Of a DNA stretch of 64,000 nt, positions 41,252-51,709 are shown one piece after another. The DNA lies in contig FXAI01000007.1 of the NCBI GenBank assembly GCA_900177435.1, forward strand, positions 188,501-252,500, given 5' to 3'. The stretch is from Alteromonadaceae bacterium Bs31. GTDB lineage: Bacteria > Pseudomonadota > Gammaproteobacteria > Pseudomonadales > Cellvibrionaceae. Under the pieces are notes generated by a model, which was not told where the DNA came from, did no database searches, and saw only the letters and a program-made list of their open reading frames with translations. Position 1 is the stretch's first letter. Every line of letters begins with the position of its first letter. A program made the translations under genes and the position numbers.

Positions 41252-41947
41252 TTAAACTTCCAATGATGACTGATCGATAAGCAAGCCTGGCCCCATAGTG
41301 GTGCTCAAGCTAATCTTTTGAAGATAAACGCCCTTAGCCGCTGCCGGCTTGGCTTTTTTCAGGTCATTAAGCAAGGCTTCAAGGTTTTCTTTAATCGCAT
41401 TCGCGTCAAATGAAACCTTGCCAATTCCGCCATGAATAATGCCACCCTTGTCTGCACGAAAACGCACCTGACCTGCCTTGGCTTTTTTAACCGCAGCAGC
41501 AACATCGGGAGTTACTGTGCCGGTTTTAGGGTTTGGCATTAAACCGCGAGGACCAAGTACCTGTCCCAGCTTACCAACTACACGCATTGCAGCTGGATCA
41601 GCGATTACAACATCAAAGTCCATCATGCCGCCTTTAATTTGGTCGGCAAGTTCGTCCATACCGACAAACTCTGCACCAGCTTCTTTCGCCGCATCAGCAC
41701 TTGCGCCCTGGGTGAATACCGCAACACGCACATCTTTACCAGTACCATGAGGCAAACTGGTTGCACCACGCACAGCCTGATCCGATTTACGAGGATCAAT
41801 ACCTAGATTAATTGCAGCATCAACGGTTTCTGAAAACTTAACTGTGGAGAACTCTTTAAGCAGAGCCACAGCTTCATCGATACCGTAGACTTTGCCAAAC
41901 TCAACTTTCTCTCGAATTGCTTTTTGTCTTTTTGTTAACTTTGCCAT
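41252..41947 (-). CDS. rplA: 50S ribosomal protein L1
   Basis: 231 residues from the ATG at 41947 ([15 protein letters not shown]); the open frame extends further upstream into rplK, but only this start fits the family. The [18 protein letters not shown] block of the rRNA/mRNA-binding surface is present. The start codon is one base beyond the rplK stop region, so the two are translationally coupled. Confidence 0.99.
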   Translation of the reverse strand: MAKLTKRQKAIREKVEFGKVYGIDEAVALLKEFSTVKFSETVDAAINLGIDPRKSDQAVRGATSLPHGTGKDVRVAVFTQGASADAAKEAGAEFVGMDELADQIKGGMMDFDVVIADPAAMRVVGKLGQVLGPRGLMPNPKTGTVTPDVAAAVKKAKAGQVRFRADKGGIIHGGIGKVSFDANAIKENLEALLNDLKKAKPAAAKGVYLQKISLSTTMGPGLLIDQSSLEV

Positions 41948-41948
41948 G

Positions 41949-42380
41949 TTACACACCCTCCACATCAAGGCCCATTGCACGGGCCGAACCAGCAATAGTG
42001 CGCACCGCTGCATCCATATCACCTGCAGTCAAGTCAGGCTCTTTGGCTGTTGCAATTTCTTCCAGTTGAGCACGTGTAACCTTGCCAACTTTTTCAGTAT
42101 TTGGCCGACCACTGCCGCTCTTAATACCTGCTGCTTTTTTTAGCATGTATGAAGCTGGCGGTGTTTTCATGGTGAAGGTAAAGCTGCGATCACTATAGAC
42201 AGAAATCACAACAGGTACCGGAGCACCGGGCTCCTGGCTTTGGGTCTGCGCGTTAAACGCTTTACAAAACTCCATAATGTTCACGCCATGTTGACCGAGA
42301 GCCGGACCAACGGGTGGACTTGGATTAGCCTGACCGGCTTTTACCTGCAGCTTAATATAAGCTTCAATTTTCTTTGCCAT
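41949..42380 (-). CDS. rplK: 50S ribosomal protein L11
   Basis: 143 residues from the ATG at 42380 ([20 protein letters not shown]). The longer frame to 42467 is not needed and lacks a good ribosome-binding site. It carries the Pro-rich [19 protein letters not shown] block of the L11 N-terminal domain and forms an operon with rplA. Confidence 0.99.
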   Translation of the reverse strand: MAKKIEAYIKLQVKAGQANPSPPVGPALGQHGVNIMEFCKAFNAQTQSQEPGAPVPVVISVYSDRSFTFTMKTPPASYMLKKAAGIKSGSGRPNTEKVGKVTRAQLEEIATAKEPDLTAGDMDAAVRTIAGSARAMGLDVEGV

Positions 42381-42485
42381 ACTTAATACTCCCAATAGTG
42401 GGTTGTAACGCCTCCAAACAGTGGCACACTGTTCTTCTCTGGCTCCCCCTGCCTCACCAACAGCCAACGGCCATTACCGAGACGC

Positions 42486-42513
42486 GAAAAGCCCTCACTC
42501 GCAAAGCGAGGGA
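42486..42513 (-). terminator. Hairpin between nusG and rplK
   Basis: On the minus strand CCCTCGC-TTT-GCGAGTGAGGG is followed by CTTTTC; a second small palindrome CCCCGTTAACGGGG lies at 42523-42536. They probably separate secE-nusG from rplKA transcripts, or act as attenuators. Confidence 0.5.
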
Positions 42514-42652
42514 GAGCAGCTATCCCCGTTAACGGGGTGTATGCCGAAACCTGCCAAAAACAAGCTCCGCTAACTTTTACTACTTATTGCTACGTCTACT
42601 ACCATGCTCGCGGCGGCGACAATAAGCCACCCAAGCATTAACGGCCCTGCGA

Positions 42653-43186
42653 TCAGGCTTTTTCTACCTGACCAAACTCCAGCTCAACCGGCGTTGAACG
42701 ACCGAAAATCAATACTGCTACCTGGAGGCGACTCTTTTCGTAGTTAACTTCTTCAACGACACCATTAAAGTCATTAAATGGTCCATCGATAACACGAACC
42801 ATCTCGCCTGGCTCAAACAATGTTTTGGGCTTGGGTTTGTCGGCAGAGTCGTCAACGCGCTGTAAAATTAATTCAGCTTCTTTATCGGTAATTGGTGCTG
42901 GCTTATCGGCCTTTCCGCCAATAAAACCCATAACCCTGGGAGTCTCTTTAACAAGATGCCAAGCTTCGTCACCAAGTTCCATATTCACCAGAACATAGCC
43001 CGGGAAAAATTTGCGCTCGGACTTTCTCTTTTGGCCACCGCGCATTTCCACGACCTCTTCGGTTGGCACCAAGACCTCACCGAAGCTTTCCTGCATTTTA
43101 TGCAGCTCTATGCGCTCTTTAAGCGCGGCGGCTACTTTTTTTTCGTAACCTGAATAAGCGTGAACGACGTACCATCGCTTTGCCAT
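42653..43186 (-). CDS. nusG: Transcription termination/antitermination protein NusG
   Basis: 177 residues from the ATG at 43186 ([18 protein letters not shown]); the frame extends upstream to 43327, but this start fits the family and is 14 bases after the secE stop. The N-terminal NGN domain ([13 protein letters not shown]) and C-terminal KOW motif ([20 protein letters not shown]) are both seen. Confidence 0.99.
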   Translation of the reverse strand: MAKRWYVVHAYSGYEKKVAAALKERIELHKMQESFGEVLVPTEEVVEMRGGQKRKSERKFFPGYVLVNMELGDEAWHLVKETPRVMGFIGGKADKPAPITDKEAELILQRVDDSADKPKPKTLFEPGEMVRVIDGPFNDFNGVVEEVNYEKSRLQVAVLIFGRSTPVELEFGQVEKA

Positions 43187-43200
43187 ACTAAGAACGACCC

Positions 43201-43572
43201 CTATCCGATAATTAAAGACGCCAAATAGCCGAGACCTGTATCCAGCCCCCACAACATGATGGCGGTAACCACAACAACAGCCGAAACAATCAGCGTCGTC
43301 TGGGTCGTTTCTTGACGCGAGGGCCATACAACCTTTCGCACTTCAACCTGAGCAGCCTTCAACAGCGCCCAGAATGCACTACCTTTTGCGGTGCTTACAG
43401 CAATGTATGCTGCAGCAGCACCAACAACAAGCAAAACAAGCACGCGATATAGAAGAGCAAAATCATTAGCGTAGTAGGAGTTAGCAAATGCGCCACCAAA
43501 AACCAGCGCTGCAACAACCAACCACTTCAAACCATCTAAACGAAACTCTACTTCTTCAACCTTGGCGCTCAT
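43201..43572 (-). CDS. secE: Preprotein translocase subunit SecE
   Basis: A 123-residue inner-membrane protein with three membrane segments, like the enteric three-span form. The conserved amphipathic stretch [20 protein letters not shown] precedes the last span. It lies between tRNA-Trp and nusG, the usual order. Confidence 0.97.
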   Translation of the reverse strand: MSAKVEEVEFRLDGLKWLVVAALVFGGAFANSYYANDFALLYRVLVLLVVGAAAAYIAVSTAKGSAFWALLKAAQVEVRKVVWPSRQETTQTTLIVSAVVVVTAIMLWGLDTGLGYLASLIIG

Positions 43573-43631
43573 ATCTTTCTCTTCGATTCAGAGGATTCTC
43601 ACCGAACAACTTTAGCGACACCCTTTTTGTA

Positions 43632-43707
43632 TGGCAGGCCAGGAGGGACTCGAACCCCCAACTTTCGGTTTTGGAGACCGACGCTCTACCAATTGAACTA
43701 CTGGCCT
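43632..43707 (-). tRNA. tRNA-Trp (CCA)
   Basis: A 76-base cloverleaf on the minus strand starting AGGCCAG, anticodon loop CTCCAAA, T arm GGGGGTTCGAGTCCC, encoded CCA end. It is just upstream of secE. Confidence 0.96.
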
Positions 43708-43786
43708 GTATTTCTCTACACGCAAAAAGGCTGGTACAAACCAACCTTTACGCAAGCCCCAAAACTCAGAGGCTTATTATCAATAA

Positions 43787-43862
43787 TGGAGCTCATAATC
43801 GGAATTGAACCGATGACCTCACCCTTACCAAGGGTGTGCTCTACCATCTGAGCTATATGAGC
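43787..43862 (-). tRNA. tRNA-Thr (GGT)
   Basis: A 76-base cloverleaf on the minus strand starting GCTCATATAGCTCAG, anticodon loop TTGGTAA, encoded CCA end. The next 79 bases before tRNA-Trp hold no tuf gene. Confidence 0.96.
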
Positions 43863-43901
43863 ACTAACCTTTCTCGCTACCCTCAGAGGGCTATGCAAAA
43901 C

Positions 43902-43975
<74 letters not shown>

Positions 43976-44268
43976 CTTTATACAACTCTTAGTCGTACCC
44001 CACAGAAAGCCGAACCAAGCGGCGACTCTCAAACACCCTCAACGCAGCTTTCTATACAGCTCCAGGGTGATACGAATACGTCCTTACTAAAATGCCAGCG
44101 CAGGGGGCTATTATTTTTTGGAGCATAGCTCCACACCCGTAGGGTCGCCGACGAAGCCGGCGCTCATCCTGCCAAGCAGGAAGTGGGACCAGACGGAGGC
44201 TCTCAACCACCGCCACACGCAGGCCTTTTCAGTTCTGCGATGGTACAACTACCTTCTTACTACAATAC

Positions 44269-44352
44269 TGGTGCAGGGGGGTGGATTCGAACCACCGAAG
44301 CTTGCGCGTCAGATTTACAGTCTGATCCCTTTGGCCACTCGGGAACCCCTGC
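44269..44352 (-). tRNA. tRNA-Tyr (GTA)
   Basis: An 84-base class II tRNA on the minus strand starting GCAGGGGTTCCCGAG, anticodon loop CTGTAAA, long variable arm and encoded CCA. A 293-base gap separates it from tRNA-Gly; these two are often adjacent in other gammaproteobacteria. Confidence 0.96.
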
Positions 44353-44387
44353 AGGAGTTTTTTCTTCATAATATATGAAGCTATATT

Positions 44388-44463
44388 TGGAGCTGGTGAG
44401 AGGAGTTGAACCCCCGACCGGCTGATTACAAGTCAGCTGCTCTACCAACTGAGCTACACCAGC
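44388..44463 (-). tRNA. tRNA-Thr (TGT)
   Basis: A 76-base cloverleaf on the minus strand starting GCTGGTGTAGCTCAG, anticodon loop CTTGTAA, encoded CCA end. Confidence 0.96.
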
Positions 44464-44510
44464 TCTTTTCCACACGTGAGCAAGACTGCCCAAAACGTGG
44501 AGGCGGGATT

Positions 44511-45248
44511 CTAGTGAATGTTGTCCTGCGAAGCAACATCTAAACAGAAATTTTGTCGTCTCTCTATGTCATTTATCCCTTCCATGACCCTTCCCCAGGC
44601 CAAACTGCTCATTTTTGCAGCCTCCCCAGGCGCTAACATGACCCAATTTTCCCAGTAAGTACGCTCGATTACTTTCTTTTCTGGCTTCAGGCCCAGAGAA
44701 CGCATTTTTTTAAGGTGCTGCTCGGCCAGATCTTCATGACTGAACATGCCTAGCGATATACCATTGGCCAATTCGCCTTTAGGGATGATGTAGCTATCAA
44801 TTTTTCTTGACTGGAGCTCTGTGAGCTTGCGCAACGCCTCCTTATGAGAACCTTCGGGGTTTAGATAGATTTGATAGCGCGAACCCGCTGGCAGCTCCAA
44901 CTCTTTCAACTCAGCGCTGATATCAATTGCCGCCAGCCGCTCCAGAAATAGATCCGCTTGGCCACTATCCTTAAACGGCCCCACCATCTCGCACAGAGGG
45001 TTTTCGTCTTTTGATGGCGGGGCAGAGCCAGTATCCAGCTCGCCAGAAGCGATACCGCTCTCCGGAAAATCATTAACATTAGCCAGATCTGTATGGGTCG
45101 ACTCACTTAGCAACACCAGCGTTTCAACATCGCTGTATTTGAATGGAGCACTCTGAGACGAAGCGAGAGGCGCCGGCGAAGCGAACACCATGCCCCACAC
45201 TAGCAATACAGCGTTTAAAAAAAGTAAAGAGAAAAAAATCCAGCGCAT
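44511..45248 (-). CDS. SPOR-like membrane-anchored protein
   Basis: A 245-residue protein with an N-terminal membrane anchor (IFFSLLFLNAVLLVWGMVF, residues 4-22), a Ser/Ala-rich stretch and two SPOR-like repeats: about 85-155 (CEMVGPFKDSGQADLFLERL) and about 157-195 (GISLGMFSHEDLAEQHLKKM). SPOR domains bind denuded septal peptidoglycan. A gene of this type commonly sits between coaX and the tRNA cluster in Pseudomonas relatives, and the placement here agrees. Its role in division is inferred from the domain only. Confidence 0.8.
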   Translation of the reverse strand: MRWIFFSLLFLNAVLLVWGMVFASPAPLASSQSAPFKYSDVETLVLLSESTHTDLANVNDFPESGIASGELDTGSAPPSKDENPLCEMVGPFKDSGQADLFLERLAAIDISAELKELELPAGSRYQIYLNPEGSHKEALRKLTELQSRKIDSYIIPKGELANGISLGMFSHEDLAEQHLKKMRSLGLKPEKKVIERTYWENWVMLAPGEAAKMSSLAWGRVMEGINDIERRQNFCLDVASQDNIH

Positions 45249-45290
45249 TGCCAGAACCCCGTTTGGTCTGAATCAATTAATTATTATGGA

Positions 45291-46040
45291 TCATAGCTGC
45301 TTTAGCCAGAGCAGCGCCCCTTCCAACACCAACTCGGGTGATTTTATTGAGCCACCCAACCAGGGCTGCAGAACCGCAGCATCACCGCCGGTCAAATAGA
45401 GCTTAACATCAGAGCCCATCTGCAGAGAGAAACCCTCTATTTGCGCCAACAAGCCCTGCAAACTAGCGCTCACACCCTGCTCCACGCAACTTAAGGTATC
45501 GCAGCCCGGCTGCCATTTCTGCGCCAGGGTTAACGACTCGGGCGAAACGGCGTGAGTATCTCGAAACAATGCGCGCGCACTGGCCTGTATCCCTGGCACA
45601 ATCAAACCGCCGATATGCCTACCCCTTGATTCAACAAAATCCACAGTAATGGCCGTACCTGCATCCACTACCACGCAAGCTTGCTCGTTTGCGCTAAAGG
45701 CTGCCAGCATCGCCAACCAGCGATCAACACCCAGGTGAGCAAGATTTTCATACCCTGCCGTCACCCCGAGGCAATTTTTTTCAACATGCGCAAATACAGG
45801 CTTTACACCCCAAGCGGCTACACAGCGTTCAGCTAACTGCCTGTTAAATGCTTCAGGCTTTACTGAGGAAACCACTATGCGACTGGGATTTTCGCACTTT
45901 ATTTTTTGCAGGAGGCTGACTGAGCCAAATTCACCATAGTCACATACACCAACGCTCTCGTCAGCCCCGGCCCGATACATCCACTTTAGCCGACTGTTGC
46001 CCGCATCAAGAGCAAGAAACCCTTCATTTTGCCCGAACAC
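45291..46040 (-). CDS. coaX: Type III pantothenate kinase (CoaX)
   Basis: 249 residues from a GTG at 46040, chosen because GGAGGGGAG lies 4 bases upstream; the frame to 46079 adds residues without support. It phosphorylates pantothenate in the first step of coenzyme A synthesis. The ASKHA-fold motifs are visible: FLALDAGNSRLKWM (phosphate 1), VDAGTAITVDF and GGLIVPG. It overlaps the end of birA by 17 bases, so the two are translationally coupled. Confidence 0.93.
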   Translation of the reverse strand: MFGQNEGFLALDAGNSRLKWMYRAGADESVGVCDYGEFGSVSLLQKIKCENPSRIVVSSVKPEAFNRQLAERCVAAWGVKPVFAHVEKNCLGVTAGYENLAHLGVDRWLAMLAAFSANEQACVVVDAGTAITVDFVESRGRHIGGLIVPGIQASARALFRDTHAVSPESLTLAQKWQPGCDTLSCVEQGVSASLQGLLAQIEGFSLQMGSDVKLYLTGGDAAVLQPWLGGSIKSPELVLEGALLWLKQL

Positions 46041-47001
46041 TGATCTCCCCTCCCAAAAACACCTCTTCCCTCTCTCCAACTTGCAGCCTCAGCCCCCCGG
46101 AGGAGGTCACACCCAGCATCTCCCCTTGAACAGTGTTTGCAGGAGATTCTAATTCAACCGTTCGCCCGAGATGCGCGTTTCTCTGCTCCCAAGCACTATG
46201 GTATTGGGAGAATCCCTCGCGCTCATAGGTCTCCAGCATCGGTAATAACCGCTCTAGCAGGTGGGCGATAATACGGTTTCGCTCCAAGCTCACCCCCCCC
46301 ACGTCGGCCAGATCCGTCCAGGCTTGATCAACCTGTGCCCCGGCTCCTTTTGCCATACGCACATTTAAACCAATGCCAACTATGACATGGAACTCACCAC
46401 TGGCATCCCCAGCTAGCTCCAGCAATATTCCACCGAGTTTTTTTCCTTTGTACAAAACATCATTGGGCCACTTGAGAACAAGCCCCTCGCAACCAAGCCC
46501 TTCAAGCGCTTGAGCGACCGCTACACCCACCGCCAAGCTTAGCCCCTCTACCGCAGCAACCCCCTGAGAAAAGCGCCACGCCAGGGACAAATATATATTG
46601 CCCCCGTAAGGACTTACCCACGGCCTACCGCGACGGCCGCGGCCAGCTGTTTGCTGTTCTGCAGTGCACACAAGGCCATGCACTTCAGACTGAGTAACTT
46701 TTTCGAGAAGATACTGGTTAGTTGAATCCACGCCGTTTAACACATCGAGTCGAGTTAGCAACTCAGCGGCATCGCTAGATAAGGCCGCCATAATACTCTT
46801 TGCGCTCAGCAGCGAGAGACCGCCCTCAATACAATAGCCCTTGCCTTTCTGACTTTTCACCTCTATGCCTAACTGCTCCAGTTGTTGCAGCTGCTTCCAG
46901 ACAGCCGCCCGACTGACACCAAGCAACTCCCCCAGGTTTTCGCCAGAATGATAGTTTCCATCTGCAAGTACAGCGAGCAATTGAGTTTGTTTACTTTGCA
47001 T
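46024..47001 (-). CDS. birA: Bifunctional biotin-protein ligase / biotin operon repressor BirA
   Basis: 325 residues. The N-terminal 60 residues form a helix-turn-helix (GENLGELLGVSRAAVWKQLQ), so it can repress as well as ligate. The catalytic domain has GRGRRGRPW (biotinyl-AMP loop), LKWPNDVLY and KKLGGILLE. The C-terminal SH3-like part (VQGEMLGVTSSGGLRL) is present. It starts 5 bases after alr. Confidence 0.95.
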   Translation of the reverse strand: MQSKQTQLLAVLADGNYHSGENLGELLGVSRAAVWKQLQQLEQLGIEVKSQKGKGYCIEGGLSLLSAKSIMAALSSDAAELLTRLDVLNGVDSTNQYLLEKVTQSEVHGLVCTAEQQTAGRGRRGRPWVSPYGGNIYLSLAWRFSQGVAAVEGLSLAVGVAVAQALEGLGCEGLVLKWPNDVLYKGKKLGGILLELAGDASGEFHVIVGIGLNVRMAKGAGAQVDQAWTDLADVGGVSLERNRIIAHLLERLLPMLETYEREGFSQYHSAWEQRNAHLGRTVELESPANTVQGEMLGVTSSGGLRLQVGEREEVFLGGEISVRAK

Positions 47002-47005
47002 AGTT

Positions 47006-48175
47006 TCAGGCGGTATTCACATAGGATCGGCGATAGCGATTGCCGAGGGAGGTCAGAATTTCATAGGAGATTGTACCAGCCGCTTGCGCCAGGCTATCTA
47101 GCGAAATTTTATCGCCAATAATCTGAGCACATTGACCGACCCGCACCGCACCGGCGGGTATATGAGTAATATCGACAATGACGCTGTCCATGGACACGCG
47201 GCCAACCAGTGGTGCAAACCAACCTTGCTCACCCTTCGCGGATGGAAACCAGCACTCACCCTTACCTGACAAGCTGCGCAACAAGCCGTCAGCATACCCA
47301 GCAGCAATTATGGCAACACGCGCCGGCCGCTCAAAGCGGTGACTAGCGCCATACCCCACGGAACAACCACCTTCGGGAAAGTCGCGAACCTGAATAACGG
47401 GAAGGTTAAGCTCCACAACCGGGGCAAGAGCATCGTAATCCAGCGAAGGCTTACCGCCATAGAGCGCAATACCCGGCCTAACTGCATCAAAATGATATTC
47501 AGCCCCAAGACAAATGCCCGCTGAATTTGACAGGCTCCCCTTAAGCTCCGGAAGCGTACGTTTAATTTGCACAAGCGAGCGTTCAAACCGTTTAAGCTGC
47601 GTATTATTTAATTCATGCTCGATCTCGTCTGCACAAGCCAGATGGCTCATTAGCAAATTAATTCCAGCATCACTTAATTGTTTAGGATTTTGCACAAGCT
47701 GCGCGAACTGCTCTGGCTCAAGCCCGAGGCGCCCCATGCCCGTGTCCACTTTCAGCGCGGCAGGCTGAGACCCCGGCCGAAAGCCTGCAGCCTCAAGCGC
47801 AGCGAGCCAGCGCTGTAGCATTTCTTCGCTCACCAACACCGGCTCTAGCTTTTCACGAGCAAAATCCAACTCGTCACCCGGCTCACAGCCTGCCAGAACC
47901 AGCAAGCGGCAAGCGTGGGGTTGAAGCTGAAACTCTACCTCCAGAGAGCGTAATCTTTCTGCAGCCTCAATAGCTTCTTCCAAGTAGGCGACATAGAAAG
48001 TACGACAACCCGCCTGAACCAAAGGCCGAAGCACTCGGCCCATGCCCAAACCATAAGCGTCCGCTTTAACAACTGCCCCGCAATCGCATTTAGCGGCAAG
48101 CCTAGATTTGAGAGTGCGCCAATTTTTGGCCACAGAAGCGAGATTAATAACCAGATCAGACGAGGAGCGAGACAT
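47006..48175 (-). CDS. alr: Alanine racemase
   Basis: A 389-residue PLP enzyme making D-alanine for peptidoglycan. The PLP Lys is in VVKADAYGLGMG (Lys37). The catalytic Tyr region SVGYGASHRF and the C-terminal RVSMDSVIVDIT block are present. Placement just before birA is not the most common context, but the spacing of 4 bases indicates an alr-birA-coaX operon. Confidence 0.95.
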   Translation of the reverse strand: MSRSSSDLVINLASVAKNWRTLKSRLAAKCDCGAVVKADAYGLGMGRVLRPLVQAGCRTFYVAYLEEAIEAAERLRSLEVEFQLQPHACRLLVLAGCEPGDELDFAREKLEPVLVSEEMLQRWLAALEAAGFRPGSQPAALKVDTGMGRLGLEPEQFAQLVQNPKQLSDAGINLLMSHLACADEIEHELNNTQLKRFERSLVQIKRTLPELKGSLSNSAGICLGAEYHFDAVRPGIALYGGKPSLDYDALAPVVELNLPVIQVRDFPEGGCSVGYGASHRFERPARVAIIAAGYADGLLRSLSGKGECWFPSAKGEQGWFAPLVGRVSMDSVIVDITHIPAGAVRVGQCAQIIGDKISLDSLAQAAGTISYEILTSLGNRYRRSYVNTA

Positions 48176-48336
48176 ATTTTACCAAGCTCTAACAAAGGAG
48201 AGGAACTTATGCTGTAAGCCGGGGAGCATCAGTTTTGGGCCACCTTAATGTGTGCAGCAAGAATTGCGTTCAAGTAAAAAAGTATTCGGCAGCCGTGGGG
48301 TCTATTTTGCAATGATGGACAAATGCCCCCGAGGGC

Positions 48337-49074
48337 TTACTCAAGAAATTCTTCGGGAATATCCGCATTGGTGTAAACGTTCTGCACATCGTCCAAATCT
48401 TCGAGCGTATCAATTAAGCCTAAGGCTTTTTCTGCATCTTCCCGCGTAGTTATAGGCACCTCTATAGACGCCAGCATACTCACTTCTGCATGAGCGGGTT
48501 CCAAACCTTCGGACACCATAGCCTCTTTTACGTTCAGGTAATCTTCAAAGGTGGTGGTAACATCGACGGAGCCATCATCGTTGCTCTCAACATCTTCCGC
48601 CCCCTGCTCAAGCGCAACGTCCATTACTTTGTCTTCATCCACACCTGGCTCGAAACTGATCTGACCTTTGCGAGTAAAGAGGTAGGCCACTGAGCCATCG
48701 GTACCCAGGTTTCCGCCGCGCTTGGTAAAAGCATGACGCACCTCGGAAACAGTACGATTGCGGTTATCCGTGAGGCACTCAACCAGTACGGCAACGCCGC
48801 CCACACCATAGCCTTCGTAGGTAATCTCATCGTAGTTAGCACCATCGCCACCCCCTGCACCGCGAGCAATAGCCTTGTCGATAGTATCGCGCTTCATGTT
48901 TGCACCTAGCGCTTTATCGATGGTTGCTCGCAGCTTGGGGTTATCATCCGGGTTACCACCCGCCTTCGCCGCTACCGTTAACTCACGAATAATTTTGGTG
49001 AATATTTTTGCGCGCTTTGCATCTTGCGCAGCTTTACGGTGCTTTGTATTTGCCCACTTACTATGGCCTGCCAT
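48337..49074 (-). CDS. yebC: YebC/PmpR family protein
   Basis: 245 residues, full length for the family, starting [37 protein letters not shown] and the [18 protein letters not shown] block are typical. Members act as transcription regulators or as translation factors that relieve stalling at proline stretches. It lies 23 bases after aspS and is probably cotranscribed with it. Confidence 0.95.
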   Translation of the reverse strand: MAGHSKWANTKHRKAAQDAKRAKIFTKIIRELTVAAKAGGNPDDNPKLRATIDKALGANMKRDTIDKAIARGAGGGDGANYDEITYEGYGVGGVAVLVECLTDNRNRTVSEVRHAFTKRGGNLGTDGSVAYLFTRKGQISFEPGVDEDKVMDVALEQGAEDVESNDDGSVDVTTTFEDYLNVKEAMVSEGLEPAHAEVSMLASIEVPITTREDAEKALGLIDTLEDLDDVQNVYTNADIPEEFLE

Positions 49075-49097
49075 AATTTATCTGTTTCTCACTGTGC

Positions 49098-50897
49098 CTA
49101 CTTTGTTTGGCTTTCGCTTTTTTGCTCTTGTGCTTGAGGTTTTGCCCGCAAGCGTATGTGCAAATCTTTAAGCTGGTCCGCACCAACACTACCCGGCGCA
49201 TCGGTCATTACACACGCTGCGGTTTGGGTTTTGGGGAAAGCAATAACATCGCGAATAGATTCTGAACCGGTCATCAACATAATCAAGCGGTCCAAGCCAA
49301 AAGCCAGGCCACCGTGAGGGGGAGCACCGTACTTCAAGGCGTCTAACAAGAAGCCGAATTTTTCGCGCTGCTCGTCTTCCTCGATACCCAGAATTTGAAA
49401 TACAGCCTGCTGCATCCCTTGATCGTGAATACGCACAGAGCCACCACCCAGCTCGGTGCCATTTAACACCATATCGTACGCTCGCGATAACGCTTCAGCC
49501 GGGTTCGCCTGTAACTCTTCTGGCGAACACGAAGGCGCTGTAAACGGGTGGTGTAAAGCCGTTAAACCACCGTTATCAGTCGCTTCAAACATTGGGAAAT
49601 CCACCACCCAAAGCGGCGCCCAATCACGGGTGTATAAATTAAGATCTTCACCCAGCTTACAGCGCAGAGCACCAAGCGCTTCGGTAACAATTTTATGGGT
49701 ATCCGCACCAAAGAAAATCAAGTCGCCATTGTCTGCCTCAACGCGATCGAGTATTGCGCGACACACCTCCGCAGGAAGGAATTTAACAATTGGAGACTGT
49801 AAGCCGTTTTCCAGATCATCCTTATCGTTGACTTTAATGTAAGCCAAGCCTTTAGCGCCGTATATGGACACAAACTTAGTATAGGCATCCACCTTTTTAC
49901 GTGGAATTTCACCACCTTTGGGCACTTTCATTGCGGTAACCCTGCCCTTAGGGTCATTCGCAGGGCCCGAAAACACCTTAAACTCCACGTCTTTCATTAA
50001 GTCTTTAATGTCCACCATTTCCAGCGGAATACGCAAATCGGGCTTATCTGAACCGTATTTCTCAATGGCCTCAGAGTAAGGCATGCGGTCAAATTCACCG
50101 AGGTCCACCCCCTGTAAATCTTGGAACAGTTTACGAATCATGCCTTCAGTGACGGACATAATGCCCTCTTCGTCCATAAAGGATGTTTCAATATCAATTT
50201 GGGTAAATTCAGGCTGACGGTCAGCACGCAGGTCTTCATCCCGAAAGCATTTAGCAATTTGGTAATAGCGGTCAAAACCGGAAACCATCAACAACTGCTT
50301 GAACAACTGGGGCGACTGGGGCAACGCAAAAAACTGCCCTTCGTGGGTACGGGAAGGCACCAGATAATCACGAGCGCCTTCTGGAGTAGCCCGCGTGAGA
50401 ATGGGCGTTTCGATATCCAAAAAGCCATTTTCATCCATATAGTTGCGAATAGCGGTGGTAACTTTCGAGCGAAAATACAGGTTTTTCTGCATCTCCTGAC
50501 GACGCAAGTCTATATAGCGATATCGCAGACGAACATCTTCACCGACGGTAATATGGGAATCCAACTGAAAGGGGGGTGTTTCAGCACTATTTAAAATCTC
50601 GAGACCAGTGCCATAAACCTCTACTTCCCCGGTAGCCATGTTGGGGTTAACCGTTGCAGCATCGCGTGCACGAACTTTGCCTTTAACTTGCAGAACATAC
50701 TCTGGGCGTACCTTGTCAGCCAGAGCAAAATTCTCTTCGCCGTCGGGGTCGAAAACCACTTGCACGATGCCTTCGCGGTCACGCAGATCAATAAAAATAA
50801 CACCGCCATGATCTCGGCGGCGGTCTACCCAGCCACAGAGAGTGACTTCTTCATCAATATTTGCGGCTTTTAGCTGACCACAGTAAACACTACGCAT
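49098..50897 (-). CDS. aspS: Aspartyl-tRNA synthetase
   Basis: 599 residues from the ATG at 50897 (MRSVYCGQL); an in-frame GTG at 50909 would overlap the GTGGGA that serves as the ribosome-binding site. Class II synthetase: OB-fold anticodon domain at the N-terminus, [20 protein letters not shown] (motif 2), a bacterial GAD insertion in the middle, and [15 protein letters not shown] (motif 3). Whether it also charges tRNA-Asn cannot be told here. Confidence 0.97.
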   Translation of the reverse strand: MRSVYCGQLKAANIDEEVTLCGWVDRRRDHGGVIFIDLRDREGIVQVVFDPDGEENFALADKVRPEYVLQVKGKVRARDAATVNPNMATGEVEVYGTGLEILNSAETPPFQLDSHITVGEDVRLRYRYIDLRRQEMQKNLYFRSKVTTAIRNYMDENGFLDIETPILTRATPEGARDYLVPSRTHEGQFFALPQSPQLFKQLLMVSGFDRYYQIAKCFRDEDLRADRQPEFTQIDIETSFMDEEGIMSVTEGMIRKLFQDLQGVDLGEFDRMPYSEAIEKYGSDKPDLRIPLEMVDIKDLMKDVEFKVFSGPANDPKGRVTAMKVPKGGEIPRKKVDAYTKFVSIYGAKGLAYIKVNDKDDLENGLQSPIVKFLPAEVCRAILDRVEADNGDLIFFGADTHKIVTEALGALRCKLGEDLNLYTRDWAPLWVVDFPMFEATDNGGLTALHHPFTAPSCSPEELQANPAEALSRAYDMVLNGTELGGGSVRIHDQGMQQAVFQILGIEEDEQREKFGFLLDALKYGAPPHGGLAFGLDRLIMLMTGSESIRDVIAFPKTQTAACVMTDAPGSVGADQLKDLHIRLRAKPQAQEQKSESQTK

Positions 50898-50944
50898 GGT
50901 ATTTCCCACTATTTAGTAGATGTAATTATTTGGCTCAATTCTGG

Positions 50945-51244
50945 CTACTTGGTAGTGGCAGAATCACTTTTTTTAGCTGTTTTCGGTTTCTCGCCCTTAT
51001 TGCTGCTAGGGGACGACTTGCTACTGGATGACTCGCTATCACCGGCAAGATTCTTTTTCTTCCCCGACTTAAAATCGGTTTCATACCATCCGCCACCTTT
51101 CAAGCGGAATGCGGCAGCCGACACTTTTTTCTTCAACGTAGCCGAATCACACTCCGGGCAATCGGATAGAGGGGCATCACTGATTTTTTGCAGTGCCTCC
51201 AGTTCATGACCACAGGATTCACAGCGATACTCGTAAATTGGCAT
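50945..51244 (-). CDS. FmdB-family zinc-ribbon protein
   Basis: 99 residues. The N-terminus MPIYEYRCESCGHELEALQK and CPECDS form the zinc ribbon (two CxxC knuckles). The C-terminal 40 residues are Ser/Lys-rich and disordered. It is upstream of aspS, as in many gammaproteobacteria, and probably heads the aspS-yebC operon. Function is unknown. Confidence 0.9.
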   Translation of the reverse strand: MPIYEYRCESCGHELEALQKISDAPLSDCPECDSATLKKKVSAAAFRLKGGGWYETDFKSGKKKNLAGDSESSSSKSSPSSNKGEKPKTAKKSDSATTK

Positions 51245-51709
51245 TTTTCTACCTCAGCACTCATTTCTGTCTAATTCTGACGACCGCCCAGCAAGCGCTT
51301 GCGACAAACTCTTCTTGACGGCCATTGAACCGCAACTAAAAAGCGGGGCATTATACCCCAGCACCCTGGCTAGATGAAGGCGCACAAGATAGCCCAAGCT
51401 GGTAGCTGAGAACCAATACTTTCCACGCCAAAACCGTAGATAAGCCAAAACGCCTTACAAGCCCTTTTAGCAACGAGAGCAGAAACATAGGAAATTAAGA
51501 AGCTTGTCTGACTGAAAAAAAGGCAAAACCGCAAAAAAGTACTTATATATAGCATTTTTTTGTTGCTGCGCCGGTGCTAATAATCTATATATAAGCCATA
51601 CTCGGAGAGACGGGGAATTGGTGATCAAGCTTGCAGCACTTTTTACCCTGCTCCTTGATTTACCACCTACGATTCCAGTGATAACAAAAAACTAACATGA
51701 GGTTGCCCT
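51245..51709. other. Divergent control region between the FmdB gene and the HU-like gene
   Basis: 465 bases without a supported gene. It contains a TTGCTG, 17-base spacer, TATATA element at 51563-51591 that may serve the HU-like gene. The short minus-strand frames have no ribosome-binding site. Confidence 0.5.
51563..51591 (+). promoter_or_regulatory. Possible promoter of the HU-like gene
   Basis: TTGCTG, a 17-base spacer and TATATA, about 120 bases before the ATG at 51710. The -35 box is weak. Confidence 0.35.
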
